A DNA stretch of 64,000 nt, taken from Mycobacterium sp. ITM-2016-00317 (GTDB taxonomy: Bacteria; Actinomycetota; Actinomycetes; Mycobacteriales; Mycobacteriaceae). The DNA is taken from the NCBI RefSeq assembly GCF_002968295.1, contig NZ_CP134399.1, positions 124,001-188,000 of the forward strand, in the 5' to 3' direction. Both the position numbers and the translations under genes were made by a program. Position 1 is the stretch's first letter. The number at the start of each line of letters is the position of its first letter. The notes beneath the pieces are model-generated. The model was not told where the DNA came from, made no database searches, and was given only the letters and a program-made list of their open reading frames with translations. Below are positions 16,806 to 26,816 of the stretch, one piece after another.

Positions 16806-17783
16806 CTACGGGGTTGCGGGAATGGGCGAGATGGGCGAAACCTGAACAGCATCCAGGTCGATCTCGGCGGGAGCGGGCAGTGTCGTGCCAGGCAACGAGG
16901 CCGCGGCGCTGCCGTACGCGACGGCCATCTGCAACCGCTGCGGCGGTACCGCGCCGCCGACCTCGGCCCGCAGGTAGCCGGCCAGCGACGAGTCGCCTGC
17001 GCCGACGGTGCTGCGCGGCACGATCGGCGGCGGGGTCGCCATCCAGGCGCCGTTGCGGTCGACCAGCACGGCGCCCGCAGCGCCGAGCGTGGCCAGCACC
17101 GCGCCGATGCCGCGTTCGATCAGCTGCCGGGCGGCGGCCACCACCGGCTCCGGATCACCCTGGGCGACTGCGTCTTCCAGCGACTCGGGGGACAAGCCGA
17201 GCACGCTGGCGAGTTCTTCGGCGTTCGGCTTGATCAGATCGGGGGCACCGCGGTCCAGCGAGCCGACGAGCGCGGCCAGCGGCGCGTCGGAGGTGTCGAC
17301 GGCGACCCGGCAGTCCAGCGTCGTCAACTGCGCGGTGACGTCGCCGTACCAGGACGCCGGCACGCCGGGTGGCAGCGAGCCCGACATCACCACCCAGTCG
17401 GCGCCCTCGGCGGTGTCGAGCACCGCGCGGGTCAGGGCGTCCAGCGTCTCCATGTCCAGCGCCGCACCGGGTTCGTTGATCTTGGTGGTGGTCCCGTCCG
17501 GCTCGGTGATCGTCAGATTGGTGCGCGCGGGCTCGCTCGTCGGCACGATCCGGTAGGGCACCGCGGCGAGCGCAAGTGCGGTCAGCAGCGGGTCGTTCGG
17601 GCCGGTCGGCAGCACCGCGAGCGCGTCCACGCCGGCCATCGTCAGCACTTTCGCGACGTTGACGCCCTTCCCGCCGGCCTGGTTGGTCACCGACGTGACC
17701 CGGTGCACCGCACCGCGGGTCAGCGGCGACGGCAGCGTCACGGTCCGGTCGATACTCGGGTTGGCGGTCACGGTGACGATCAC
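16806..17783 (-). CDS. fruK: 1-phosphofructokinase
   Basis: 325 residues of the PfkB/ribokinase family. It phosphorylates fructose 1-phosphate, the FruA product, to fructose 1,6-bisphosphate. Family landmarks are the start IVTVTANPSIDRTV, the substrate loop NQAGGKGVNVAKVL and the C-terminal signature VGAGDSSLAGYL with the catalytic aspartate. The GTG start at 17783 overlaps the fruR stop (GTGA), which argues for translational coupling with the regulator. Confidence 0.95.
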   Translation of the reverse strand: MIVTVTANPSIDRTVTLPSPLTRGAVHRVTSVTNQAGGKGVNVAKVLTMAGVDALAVLPTGPNDPLLTALALAAVPYRIVPTSEPARTNLTITEPDGTTTKINEPGAALDMETLDALTRAVLDTAEGADWVVMSGSLPPGVPASWYGDVTAQLTTLDCRVAVDTSDAPLAALVGSLDRGAPDLIKPNAEELASVLGLSPESLEDAVAQGDPEPVVAAARQLIERGIGAVLATLGAAGAVLVDRNGAWMATPPPIVPRSTVGAGDSSLAGYLRAEVGGAVPPQRLQMAVAYGSAAASLPGTTLPAPAEIDLDAVQVSPISPIPATP

Positions 17784-18559
17784 TTCTGGCCTCCTGCACA
17801 GATGACCTCCACGCCGTGCCCGCTCAGCTCGGCGTCGGCGGCGGAAGAGATCTCGGGGTCGGTGATGAGGGTGTCCACACACGAGATCGGCGCGAAGCTG
17901 ACGAACTCCTCGCGGCCGATCTTCGACGAGTCGGCGGCCACCACGACGTAGTTGGCAGCCCGGACCATCGCACGTTTCACGGCGGCCTCGTCGCTGTCGG
18001 GGGTGGACAGCCCGTGGCGCACGCTCAGCGCGTTGGTGCCCAGGAACGCGATGTCCACCCGCAGGGTGTCGAGCACCCGCAGCGCCTGCTCCCCGACCGC
18101 GGCCTGGGTGATGCCGCGCACCCGGCCGCCGAGCAGCTGCAAGGACACCGACGGCACGGTGGCCAGCCGGGCCGCGATCGGCACCGAGTTCGTGACGACC
18201 ACCAGCTCGCGGTCCGTGGGGATGTGCGCGGCGATGCGCATCGTGGTGGTCCCCGCATCCAGCAGCACGCTGCCGCCGCCGCGCGGGAAGAATTCCGCCG
18301 CCGCTGCGGCGATCGCATCCTTGTGCTCGGCGCGGGTGACGTCGCGCTCGCCGACTCCGGGCTCGACCAGATGGAGCGCACGGACCGGGACGGCGCCACC
18401 ATGCACGCGGCGCACGATGCCGGCCTTGTCGAGGACGGCGAGGTCCCGGCGCACGGTCTCGGTCGTCACGTCGTAGGCCTGGGCCAGCTCGGTGACCGAT
18501 GCGCGCCCCTGTGACATCACCAGCGACGCGATGGCCTGCTGTCGTTCCTCGGGGTACAT
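17780..18559 (-). CDS. fruR: DeoR-family transcriptional regulator of the fructose PTS
   Basis: 259 residues from MYPEERQQAIASLV. The N-terminal DeoR helix-turn-helix is clear (RASVTELAQAYDVTTETVRRDLAVLDKAGIVRRVHGGA). It is followed by the DeoR sugar-phosphate-sensing domain. DeoR-type FruR repressors usually respond to a fructose phosphate. It heads the fruR-fruK-fruA-ptsH operon and is divergent from ptsI, so one intergenic operator can control both. The ATG at 18559 was preferred over 18583 because it starts the conserved YPEERQ box and has a CCGGAG site before it. Confidence 0.9.
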   Translation of the reverse strand: MYPEERQQAIASLVMSQGRASVTELAQAYDVTTETVRRDLAVLDKAGIVRRVHGGAVPVRALHLVEPGVGERDVTRAEHKDAIAAAAAEFFPRGGGSVLLDAGTTTMRIAAHIPTDRELVVVTNSVPIAARLATVPSVSLQLLGGRVRGITQAAVGEQALRVLDTLRVDIAFLGTNALSVRHGLSTPDSDEAAVKRAMVRAANYVVVAADSSKIGREEFVSFAPISCVDTLITDPEISSAADAELSGHGVEVICAGGQK

Positions 18560-18624
18560 CTGGCTCCGGAATGTGGGAATCAAAGCAATCCAATGTTGAT
18601 ATAGTTGGTTTTACTCCTGAATGT

Positions 18625-18653
18625 GTTGACTTGTCAACGGGATTCTGTAACCT
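18625..18653 (+). promoter_or_regulatory. ptsI promoter with overlapping palindromic operator
   Basis: GTTGACTTGTCAAC (18625-18638) is a 6+2+6 inverted repeat. It overlaps a good -35 box TTGACT (18626-18631). After 16 bases comes TAACCT (18648-18653), a mycobacterial-type -10. Transcription would start at about 18660-18661, which is the ptsI ATG itself. FruR is the natural candidate for the palindrome. The divergent fruR promoter must lie in the AT-rich remainder (18560-18624). Confidence 0.6.
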
Positions 18654-18660
18654 GGTTCAC

Positions 18661-20352
18661 ATGACGTCGTCGCCCTCGCTTACCTCACTTGCCGGCACCG
18701 TCCTGCACGGAGTGCCCGTTGTCGCCGGCGTTCAATACGGGCCGGTGATCCGGCCGGGCAAGCTGCCCGACGTCTCCGACGACCCCGCCGTCGAGATCCC
18801 GGAAGGCCAGCGGGCAGTGGAACGGGAACGCCTGGTCGCGGCGGTCGAGGCGGTGGCCGCCCGGCTGCGGGAGCGCGCCGCGCACGCGACCGGCAACGCG
18901 TCCGAGGTGCTCAACGCGACCGCGGCGCTGGCCCAGGACCGGGGCTGGCTCAGCGTGGCCGAGAAACGCGTCAACGAGGGAGTGCCGGCGGTGCGCGCGA
19001 TCGAGGCCGCGATCGCCCAGTTCGTCGAGATGTTCACCAAGCTCGGCGGGTTGATGGCCGAGCGGGTCACCGACCTGCGCGACATCCGCAATCGCGTGAT
19101 CGCCGAGCTGAAGGGGCTGCCGGAACCGGGCGTCCCGCTGCCCGACGAGCCGTCGATCCTGTGTGCCGAGGACCTGGCGCCGGCCGACACCGCCGGGCTG
19201 GACCCCGCGCGCATCGTTGCGCTGGCCACCACCTTCGGCGGGCCGACCAGCCACACCGCGATCATCGCCCGCCAACTCGGCATCCCGTGCATCGTCGCCG
19301 TCGACGGGCTCGACGACGTGCCCGCCGGGGCGATGGTGCTCGTCGACGGGACCCTCGGCACGGTCACCGTCTCTCCCGACGAGGCCACCGCACGCGAGGC
19401 GGTGGCCGGGGCGCGCCGCGCCGCCGAGGAGGCTGCGCACTGGGCAGGCCCCGGCGCCACCTCCGACGGTCACGCCGTCTCGGTGCTGGTGAACGTCCAG
19501 GACGGGGCCGCCGCGCGTGCCGCGCGTGAGACCCCCGCCGAAGGGGTGGGTCTGTTCCGCACCGAACTGTGCTTCCTCAACACCGACACCGAGCCCACCG
19601 TCGAGGAGCAGGCCGGCATCTACGCCGAGGTGCTCGAGGCCTTCGCCGGTAAGAAGGTCGTGATCCGCACCCTCGACGCCGGCTCCGACAAGCCGCTCAA
19701 ATTCGCCGGTCACCCCGACGAGGCCAACCCCGCCCTGGGCGTGCGCGGCATCCGGATCGCGACCAGGAACCCCGGACTGCTCGAGCACCAGCTGGAGGCG
19801 ATCGCCGCCGCGGGGGAGCGCACCGGAAACCCGCCCTGGGTGATGGCGCCGATGATCGCGACCGCCGAAGAGGCGGAAAGCTTTGCGGCCAAAGCGCGTG
19901 CGTACGGGCTGACCCCCGGCGTGATGATCGAGATACCCGCCGCGGCGCTACTGGCCGACGGGATCCTGCAGCACGTCGACTTCCTGTCCATCGGCACCAA
20001 CGACCTGGCGCAGTACACGATGGCCGCCGACCGGATGTCGGCCGATCTCGCCACGCTGACCGACCCGTGGCAGCCGGCGGTGCTGAACTTGGTGGCGATG
20101 ACGGCCAGGGCCGGCGCCGCGGTCGGCAAGCCGGTGGGGGTGTGCGGCGAGGCTGCCGCCGACCCGCTGCTGGCGTGTGTGCTGACCGGCCTGGGCGTGA
20201 CGTCGTTGTCGGCGGCCGCCGCGGCGGTGCAGGGCGTCGGCGCGAGACTGTCCGGGGTGACCTTTCAGCAGTGCCGCGATGCCGCCCAGGCGGTGCTGTC
20301 CTGCAAGAGCGCCCTCGACGCGCGTGCCGCCGCGCAGGGCGTGCTGAGCTAG
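18661..20352 (+). CDS. ptsI: phosphoenolpyruvate-protein phosphotransferase (enzyme I)
   Basis: 563 residues. Enzyme I moves phosphate from PEP to HPr. The phospho-histidine is H198 in GGPTSHTAIIARQLGIP. The PEP-binding TIM-barrel domain contains GVGLFRTEL, VIRTLDAGSDKPL and the SIGTNDLAQY signature. The ATG has no Shine-Dalgarno sequence, and the predicted transcription start falls on or next to it, so the message may be leaderless, a common state in mycobacteria. It is divergent from fruR and supplies general PTS phosphate to FruA. Confidence 0.95.
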   Translation: MTSSPSLTSLAGTVLHGVPVVAGVQYGPVIRPGKLPDVSDDPAVEIPEGQRAVERERLVAAVEAVAARLRERAAHATGNASEVLNATAALAQDRGWLSVAEKRVNEGVPAVRAIEAAIAQFVEMFTKLGGLMAERVTDLRDIRNRVIAELKGLPEPGVPLPDEPSILCAEDLAPADTAGLDPARIVALATTFGGPTSHTAIIARQLGIPCIVAVDGLDDVPAGAMVLVDGTLGTVTVSPDEATAREAVAGARRAAEEAAHWAGPGATSDGHAVSVLVNVQDGAAARAARETPAEGVGLFRTELCFLNTDTEPTVEEQAGIYAEVLEAFAGKKVVIRTLDAGSDKPLKFAGHPDEANPALGVRGIRIATRNPGLLEHQLEAIAAAGERTGNPPWVMAPMIATAEEAESFAAKARAYGLTPGVMIEIPAAALLADGILQHVDFLSIGTNDLAQYTMAADRMSADLATLTDPWQPAVLNLVAMTARAGAAVGKPVGVCGEAAADPLLACVLTGLGVTSLSAAAAAVQGVGARLSGVTFQQCRDAAQAVLSCKSALDARAAAQGVLS

Positions 20353-20588
20353 ACCGTCCAGCCGGTGGCCTGCGGCCACGACTCGACATCGTCACCGTCG
20401 CGCCGCAGTCGCACGTACTCGTAACCGCGTTCGGCCGCCTGGGCCGCCGCGTCCGCGTACACCCGCCGGGCCTCGTTTTCCGCGCCCCGGACCAGGGCGT
20501 TCTCCTCCGCGCCGTTGGCCGGGTTCCCCGGGTCGTACAGCGTGCCGACGACGACCTCCCAGGTCGCGTGTTCGTTCGGTTCGGTCAC
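20349..20588 (-). CDS. small conserved hypothetical protein
   Basis: 79 residues, MTEPNEHATWEVVVGTL...GYEYVRLRRDGDDVESW. No membrane segment or recognised domain is seen; the sequence reads as a small soluble alpha/beta protein. Its end overlaps the ptsI stop by four bases in convergent orientation, and its start is 90 bases from the divergent pirin gene. A purine-rich GGAGA ribosome site (minus strand) precedes the ATG, and coding character is good. Confidence 0.65.
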   Translation of the reverse strand: MTEPNEHATWEVVVGTLYDPGNPANGAEENALVRGAENEARRVYADAAAQAAERGYEYVRLRRDGDDVESWPQATGWTV

Positions 20589-20677
20589 CGGTATCTCCTT
20601 CCGCAGCGGCGGGGATACCCGCGCGAGGGGGACGCAACCCGGGGAATGTATCGGACCGCAGTCCGGTTATTCTCGGC

Positions 20678-21646
20678 ATGCCTGCCATCACAGCCGACAC
20701 GCTGACCCTGCCCCGCATCCCGGCCGCCGGCCCCGCCGACACCGAACGCCCGGTCCGCTCCGTCACCACCGGGCCCCGCGGCTATGAGGGCGAGGGCTTC
20801 CCCGTCGTCCGCGCGTTCGCCGGGGTCCACCCGCGCGACCTGGACCCGTTCGTCCACATGGACCAGATGGGCGAGATCGAGTACCAGCCGGGCGAACCCC
20901 GCGGCACCGACTGGCACCCGCACCGCGGCTTCGAGACCGTCACCTACATGATCGACGGTCGCTTCGCCCACCAGGACTCCCACGGCGGCGGTGGTCTGAT
21001 CACCGACGGCGCCACTCAGTGGATGACCGCAGGCTCGGGAATTCTGCACATCGAGACCCCGCCGGCCGAACTCGTGGAGAGTGGCGGCCTGTTCCACGGC
21101 ATCCAGCTGTGGGTGAACCTGCCCCGCAGCGACAAGTTCGCCGACCCGCGCTACCAGGCCATCGAGGGCGACCAGGTCGCGCTGCTGTCGTCCGACGACG
21201 GCGGGGCACTGGTCCGGATCATCGCCGGCCAGATCGACGGCCACGGCGGCCCCGGTGCGACGTACACGCCGATCACGATGGCGCACGCGACGATCGAGCC
21301 CGGAGCGCGGCTGAGCCTGCCGTGGAACCGCGACTTCAACGCGCTCGTCTACGTGCTGTCGGGCCGTGGCGCGGTCGGGCCCGTGGCCCATCCGATCCAG
21401 CAGGGCCAGCTGGCCGTGTTCGGCCCCGGTGACCGCATCACCGTGGCCGCCGACGGGTCCCAGGACTCCAACCGGCCGGCGCTGGAAGTGCTGTTGTTGG
21501 GCGGCAAGCCCATTCGCGAACCCGTCGTCCAGTACGGGCCCTTCGTGATGAACTCGAAGTCCGAACTGATTCAGGCCGTCGAGGACTTCGAGGCCGGTAA
21601 GTTCGGCGCGATCCCGCCGGATGCGCTGCGGCCACACCGCGTGTGA
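20678..21646 (+). CDS. pirin family protein
   Basis: 322 residues forming the two-cupin pirin fold. The N-terminal cupin holds the metal-ligand set typical of pirins: HPHRGFETVTYM, then HQDSHGGGG and GSGILHIE. The C-terminal cupin follows (LSLPWNRDFNALVYVLSGRG). Bacterial pirins are non-haem iron proteins, some with quercetinase activity or redox-regulatory roles; the substrate here is not predictable. It converges on the FUSC gene with only 7 bases between the stops. Confidence 0.9.
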   Translation: MPAITADTLTLPRIPAAGPADTERPVRSVTTGPRGYEGEGFPVVRAFAGVHPRDLDPFVHMDQMGEIEYQPGEPRGTDWHPHRGFETVTYMIDGRFAHQDSHGGGGLITDGATQWMTAGSGILHIETPPAELVESGGLFHGIQLWVNLPRSDKFADPRYQAIEGDQVALLSSDDGGALVRIIAGQIDGHGGPGATYTPITMAHATIEPGARLSLPWNRDFNALVYVLSGRGAVGPVAHPIQQGQLAVFGPGDRITVAADGSQDSNRPALEVLLLGGKPIREPVVQYGPFVMNSKSELIQAVEDFEAGKFGAIPPDALRPHRV

Positions 21647-21653
21647 GCCGAGG

Positions 21654-23796
21654 CTAGTCGGCTTCGACCGGCCGCGGATACAGCAGTTCCAGCTCGCCGA
21701 GCGCGGCCGCTGCGGTCAGCAGCGGCAACGCCGCCGAGATCCCCAGGTCGTCCGGGCGGGCCTCGGCGCGCAGGGCCAGGACGAAGTCGTCGCTGATCGG
21801 CACCAGCGGCTCGGCGGGCGCCCGCCCGGCCACCCGTGCGCAGATCGTCTCGGTGTGTGACTCCAGCACCGCCCGCACCGTCGGATACGCATCCAGCGGT
21901 GGGGGAGTGGGGATGTCGGCGACGAGGTCGGCGGCGCCGCGCAACCGGATCGCCCGGTTGAAGGACCGCACGACCGGCGCCCGGAAGTCCGTCTCGCCGC
22001 TGCTCTCGGACAGGTACTGGCGGACCGCGTCGTCGATGACGCGCGAGGCCGCCAGCGCCTCGTGGCTGAGCGTCGCGACCTCGTCGGTGCGTTCCTCGAA
22101 GGCGCCGCGGGTGACCCGCAGGACGGCTGCCCGCAGATAGCCGGCGAACACGCCGCGGGCCGAGTCGATGGCCTGCGACACCGACGAGGTGGCCCCGCGT
22201 GGCCACAACAGCATCGAAACCGTCACGCCGACAAGTGCGCCCACCACGACGTCCTCCACCCGGATCAGCCCGACCTGCCACCCCGACGGCACGATCAGGT
22301 TGAACGAGATCAGCACCATCATGGTGAAGGCGGCCTGCGCCGCGGTGAACGACGCGATCTCGGGCACGTAGGCCGACCCGAACACCACCACCGGCATCAG
22401 CACCCACAACACCACCGGATCGACCCCGACCAGGCTGATCAGCACCGCGCCCAGCAGGAAGCCGATCGCGGTGCCGAACACCGCCCGCCACACCCGGGTG
22501 CCGGTGGTCAGCGCGCTGCTGCGCAGCACCGACAGCGCGCCGAGCACCACCCAGAAGCCGTGCTCGACCGGGAAGACGTGGGTGACGGCCACCGCCAGCG
22601 CGAGGCCGATACCGGTGCGAAGGCTGTTGCGGACCGCCACCGAGCGGTTGTCCAGGAATCCCGTGATCTGCGCGGCGGCAACGGTTTCGGGCAGCAACCG
22701 GTCCAATGCGCCGGTCGGCGGCAGCCGCCTGCCCAGCGCGCGGGCCCACACCGGGCGGGCGTCGGCGGCGGCCGCCGCGGCGATCACCCGGGCGGTCGCC
22801 CCGATGGTCGCCGCGATGGTGCGTCGCCGCAACAGTTTCCGGCCCATCTCGATGGCCCGTCCGTCGTCGGGCGCGCTGAGGATGGTGTCGAGATCCTCGC
22901 GCCACCGGCCGCGGGCGATCGTCCGAAGTGCGTCCACGGCGGCGTCCAGCTCAGTGCGGGCCCGGGCCCGGTCGGCGGGCTTGGAGATCCGCAGCACCGC
23001 CGCCGCGGACCGCAGCACCCGCACCACCGCGTCCTTGTCGCGCAGCGTGACGCCGGCGTCGTCGCCGACCCGGTCGGCCACCCACTTCGAGATCGTCGAC
23101 GACCCGGACCAGGGCGCGGCTGCCCGCGGTCAGACCGACCGGGCGGAAATCGGCGCCGAGGAAGGTCTCCCGCAGCGCGTCCATCGCCCTGGTGACGTCC
23201 TCGGGCGAGGCGGACCCGTCGATGTGGTCGGCCAGCACGCTGCAGGCCCGCGCGGCGCGGCGCCGCAGCTGACCGTGGTGGCGGGGCGGCAACAGGAACA
23301 GCGCCGCGGGCACGCACACCGCCAGTGCCAGAGCCCAGCCGAACAGCCGTTCGTCCACCGGGCCCGGCGGCGTGCAGGCCGGCAGCACGAACGTCAGCAG
23401 CGTGGCGCGCTGGCCCGCGGCGATGGTCTCGCTGAGTACACCGGAGAACGTCACCACCACCCCGAGCACGAACATCGCGGCGACCGAGACCCAGGGATAC
23501 GGCGCGACCAGGCTGCCGACGGTGATCAGCACGAAACCGTTGAGACCGAGCCCGGCATAGGCCAGTGCCCGGCTCTGCCGGTTACCGGGGAAGTCGGAGA
23601 ACACCAGCAGCGCAATGGAACCGAAGATGGTGAACAGCGGGGTCTGGGCGTTGCCGGCCACCGCGAAACTCAGTGCGGCCGCCAGCGGCACCACCACGGC
23701 CGCCCGGACCGCGCGGCGCAACGCGTCCCGGTCGGGATCACGCCGCGCGATACGCCGCGCGAGGCGATCGGTCAGCGCGGACGGCGCGACGGCCAT
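21654..23796 (-). pseudogene. FUSC/aromatic acid exporter-like membrane protein, frameshifted
   Basis: Two in-register pieces together form a protein of about 713 residues, typical for FUSC transporters with two hydrophobic halves separated by cytosolic regions. The first piece starts MAVAPSALTDRLARR and contains hydrophobic helices (TIFGSIALLVFSDFPGNRQS). It runs to ALVRVVDDLE and then leaves frame. The second piece resumes with MADRVGDDAGVTLRDKDAVVRVL and includes GFWVVLGALSVLRSSALTTGTR, the hallmark second FUSC segment. The shift lies at 23080-23086 and equals one extra base (or two missing). The ATG overlaps the upstream stop (ATGA). Likely exports small hydrophobic or aromatic compounds. 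Pseudogene or sequence error cannot be decided here. Confidence 0.75.
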
Positions 23797-24317
23797 CAGT
23801 GCGTGAGGACCTTGACGCCGATCACCAGCAGCCCGATGCCGCTGAGCACCGCGACCGCCAGGAGCTGCTGCCACAGCGGCAGCCGGGTACGGCGTACCGC
23901 CAGCAGCGCGATCACCCCCAGCTCGACGACGAGGATCCACTTGGCGACCCACATCGCGGTGTCGGTCTCCAGCAGGCCGACCGCCGCAGCACCCAACGCC
24001 AGCACCGGCAGCACCGCGGCCTGCAGGATCTGCCCGGACGCCTGCAGCATCCGCCACAGTTCGTCGCCGCGGGGCGCCCGCTGGTGCACGCTCAGATGCG
24101 CGACCCAGTCCGCGAGCAGGCTGGCCGCCCACAGGCCGCCCATCGTCAGCCCGACGTCGAGCATCCGGATCCAGGCGTTGGTGTCGTCCTCGGTGTAGCG
24201 GGTCAGCACCACCAGGGTCGCCAGGCACGAGATCGCGCCGTAGAGACGTTCCCGCAGCATGGCGACGACATGTTCGGTCGGCGCCTCCTCGACGCCGGTC
24301 GCGGACTTGTCACTCAC
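23796..24317 (-). CDS. small multi-spanning membrane protein, unknown function
   Basis: 173 residues with about four membrane helices (AISCLATLVVL; MLDVGLTMGGLWAASLLADWVAHL; AAVLPVLALGAAAVGLL; LVVELGVIALLAV/LLAVAVLSGIGLLVIGVKVL). It overlaps the TetR gene upstream by eight bases and the FUSC gene downstream by one base, so the three form one operon. It may be an accessory to the exporter. No catalytic motif is visible. Confidence 0.75.
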   Translation of the reverse strand: MSDKSATGVEEAPTEHVVAMLRERLYGAISCLATLVVLTRYTEDDTNAWIRMLDVGLTMGGLWAASLLADWVAHLSVHQRAPRGDELWRMLQASGQILQAAVLPVLALGAAAVGLLETDTAMWVAKWILVVELGVIALLAVRRTRLPLWQQLLAVAVLSGIGLLVIGVKVLTH

Positions 24318-24876
24318 GGTCGGGCACCGAGGTGAACAGCCCCGCGTCCAGCGTCAGGCGCAGCTGCTCGATGATCCAGCGCAGCCCGGCCGCGTCCGGG
24401 GGCAGGATCGTCTGCTCGTAGCCGACCAGCACGTACACCGCCCACGCGGCGAACAACTCGGCCTGCCGCGGGTGCTGCAGGACCTCGAACGCCGCGTCGT
24501 ACACCACCTCGAAGCGCTGCCGGTCCACCGACTCCTGCACCGAGCGCACGTGCGGATCCAGCGCGCTCCACACCCGGATGGCGGCCTCCGCACTGTGTGG
24601 CAGCGACACCGCGGCTTCGACCAGGCGGTCGATACGAAGCCGCGGGTCGGTCTCGGCCTGAACCGAGTCGACGATCTCCGACGTCATGCCCTCGCCCCAG
24701 TGCGAGACGAGCTGGTGGGTGTAGGCCGGCCAGTTCGCGAAGTAGTGGTAGAACGACCCGGTCGTGACGCCGAGACGGTCACACACCTCCGCCAGTTTCA
24801 GCCCGCCGTATCCGAGTTCGGCCAGCACGTCGAGGCCCGCCTCGAAGAACGATTCGCGCGACTCCACCGCCCCCAT
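24310..24876 (-). CDS. TetR/AcrR-family transcriptional regulator
   Basis: 188 residues. The N-terminal helix-turn-helix reads FFEAGLDVLAELGYGGLKLAEVCDRLGVTTGSFYHYFANW, a textbook TetR DNA-binding domain; the rest is the ligand-binding helical domain. The start MGAVESRESFF (ATG at 24876) was chosen because it places the HTH at the usual distance from the N-terminus. It heads the operon with the membrane protein and FUSC exporter and probably represses it. Confidence 0.88.
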   Translation of the reverse strand: MGAVESRESFFEAGLDVLAELGYGGLKLAEVCDRLGVTTGSFYHYFANWPAYTHQLVSHWGEGMTSEIVDSVQAETDPRLRIDRLVEAAVSLPHSAEAAIRVWSALDPHVRSVQESVDRQRFEVVYDAAFEVLQHPRQAELFAAWAVYVLVGYEQTILPPDAAGLRWIIEQLRLTLDAGLFTSVPDRE

Positions 24877-24993
24877 GGCGGAAACCCTAGTTCGCCGTCG
24901 GCGCGAACGAACAGACCAGGGCCGCCCCCGCGCCGCGCCGCCGAAGCGATTTCGTTTGCTGTGAGGTCTCTCTCGGGTAACGGCTCGAGGAGG

Positions 24994-25015
24994 CGTCACC
25001 GAAGCCCAGGTGACG
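24994..25015 (+). promoter_or_regulatory. inverted repeat, candidate TetR operator
   Basis: CGTCACC (24994-25000) and GGTGACG (25009-25015) are perfect 7-base arms spaced by 8 bases, 17 bases before the GTG of the plus-strand TetR gene and in the region shared with the divergent TetR gene. Size and placement fit autoregulation by one of the two regulators. The 156-base intergenic region 24877-25032 holds no gene. Confidence 0.55.
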
Positions 25016-25032
25016 TGTGGCACAATTTGACC

Positions 25033-25668
25033 GTGCCGTATACGGCTAGTCGAGGGCCAGGGCGTCCTCCCGCAGCGAAGGCCGCCGAAACGCGGGAACG
25101 AATCGTGCATGCCGCACGTGAGGTGTTCAGCGAACTCGGTTACGACGCAGCCACGTTTCAGGCTATCGCCGTCCGCGCCGATCTCACCCGGCCTGCGATC
25201 AACCACTACTTCGCCAGCAAACGCGTGCTGTGGGGTGAGGTGGTGGAGCAGACCAACGGGTCGATCATCAGCGCAGGCATTGCCCGCGCGCACGAACAGA
25301 CCTCGTTGATCGCCCGCCTGTCGGCGTTCCTGTCCGCCGCCACCCAGGCCGACACCGACGAACGCTCGGCGGCGGCTTTCCTGGTCACCTCCGTGCTGGA
25401 ATCGCAGCGCCACCCCGAGCTCCGTGCCGACGAACATGATTCGCTGAAAAGCTCGCGGGCGTTCGTGTCCTGGGCGGTCAACGACGCGGTCACCCGGGGC
25501 GAGCTCAGCACCGACACCGACGTCAACGAGCTGGTGGAGATGCTGGTGGCCGTGGTCTGGGGGATGGGCTTTTACGCCGGCTTCGTCGGGGACCGCAGCG
25601 AACTCGGTGCCGTCGTGCACAAGCTCGAATTGCTGCTGGCGAACAAACTCTGGAACCTGAGCGAGTAA
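25033..25668 (+). CDS. TetR-family transcriptional regulator (Rv0144-like)
   Basis: 211 residues from a GTG, VPYTASRGPGRPPAAKAAETRERIVHAAREVFSEL. A basic N-terminal arm with a GRPP motif precedes the helix-turn-helix YDAATFQAIAVRADLTRPAINHYFASKRVLW. It lies next to a SAM-dependent methyltransferase as Rv0144 lies next to Rv0145/Rv0146. Targets are unknown; the inverted repeat just upstream suggests autoregulation. Confidence 0.88.
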   Translation: MPYTASRGPGRPPAAKAAETRERIVHAAREVFSELGYDAATFQAIAVRADLTRPAINHYFASKRVLWGEVVEQTNGSIISAGIARAHEQTSLIARLSAFLSAATQADTDERSAAAFLVTSVLESQRHPELRADEHDSLKSSRAFVSWAVNDAVTRGELSTDTDVNELVEMLVAVVWGMGFYAGFVGDRSELGAVVHKLELLLANKLWNLSE

Positions 25669-25731
25669 TCCGCGTCTGCTGGGCAAACGCTGAGAGGTTG
25701 CTTGTAGCGCTGGTTGTGGCCAATAGCTTAG

Positions 25732-26727
<996 letters not shown>

Positions 26728-26758
26728 CAGCGCCGCCGCGCTTATCGACACCTGTTCA

Positions 26759-26781
26759 CCAACCGGATGGTTGGCTACGAT
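26759..26781 (+). promoter_or_regulatory. palindromic operator and -10 box before the aldehyde dehydrogenase operon
   Basis: CCAACCGGATGGTTGG (26759-26774) is a 6+4+6 perfect inverted repeat. Right after it comes TACGAT (26776-26781), a good -10 box, so the palindrome covers the promoter spacer. The half-site ACCAACC recurs in the promoter of the TetR gene at 47265. A TetR-family repressor is the likely ligand. Confidence 0.65.
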
Positions 26782-26816
26782 GCGGGTTACTCCCCAGGTC
26801 AGGAAGGGACCCCATC

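Noticed and set aside
16806..18593. 595-codon frame that appears to fuse fruK to an upstream region
   Set aside because: The upstream part is fruR read in another frame; fruK starts at the GTG 17783 overlapping the fruR stop.
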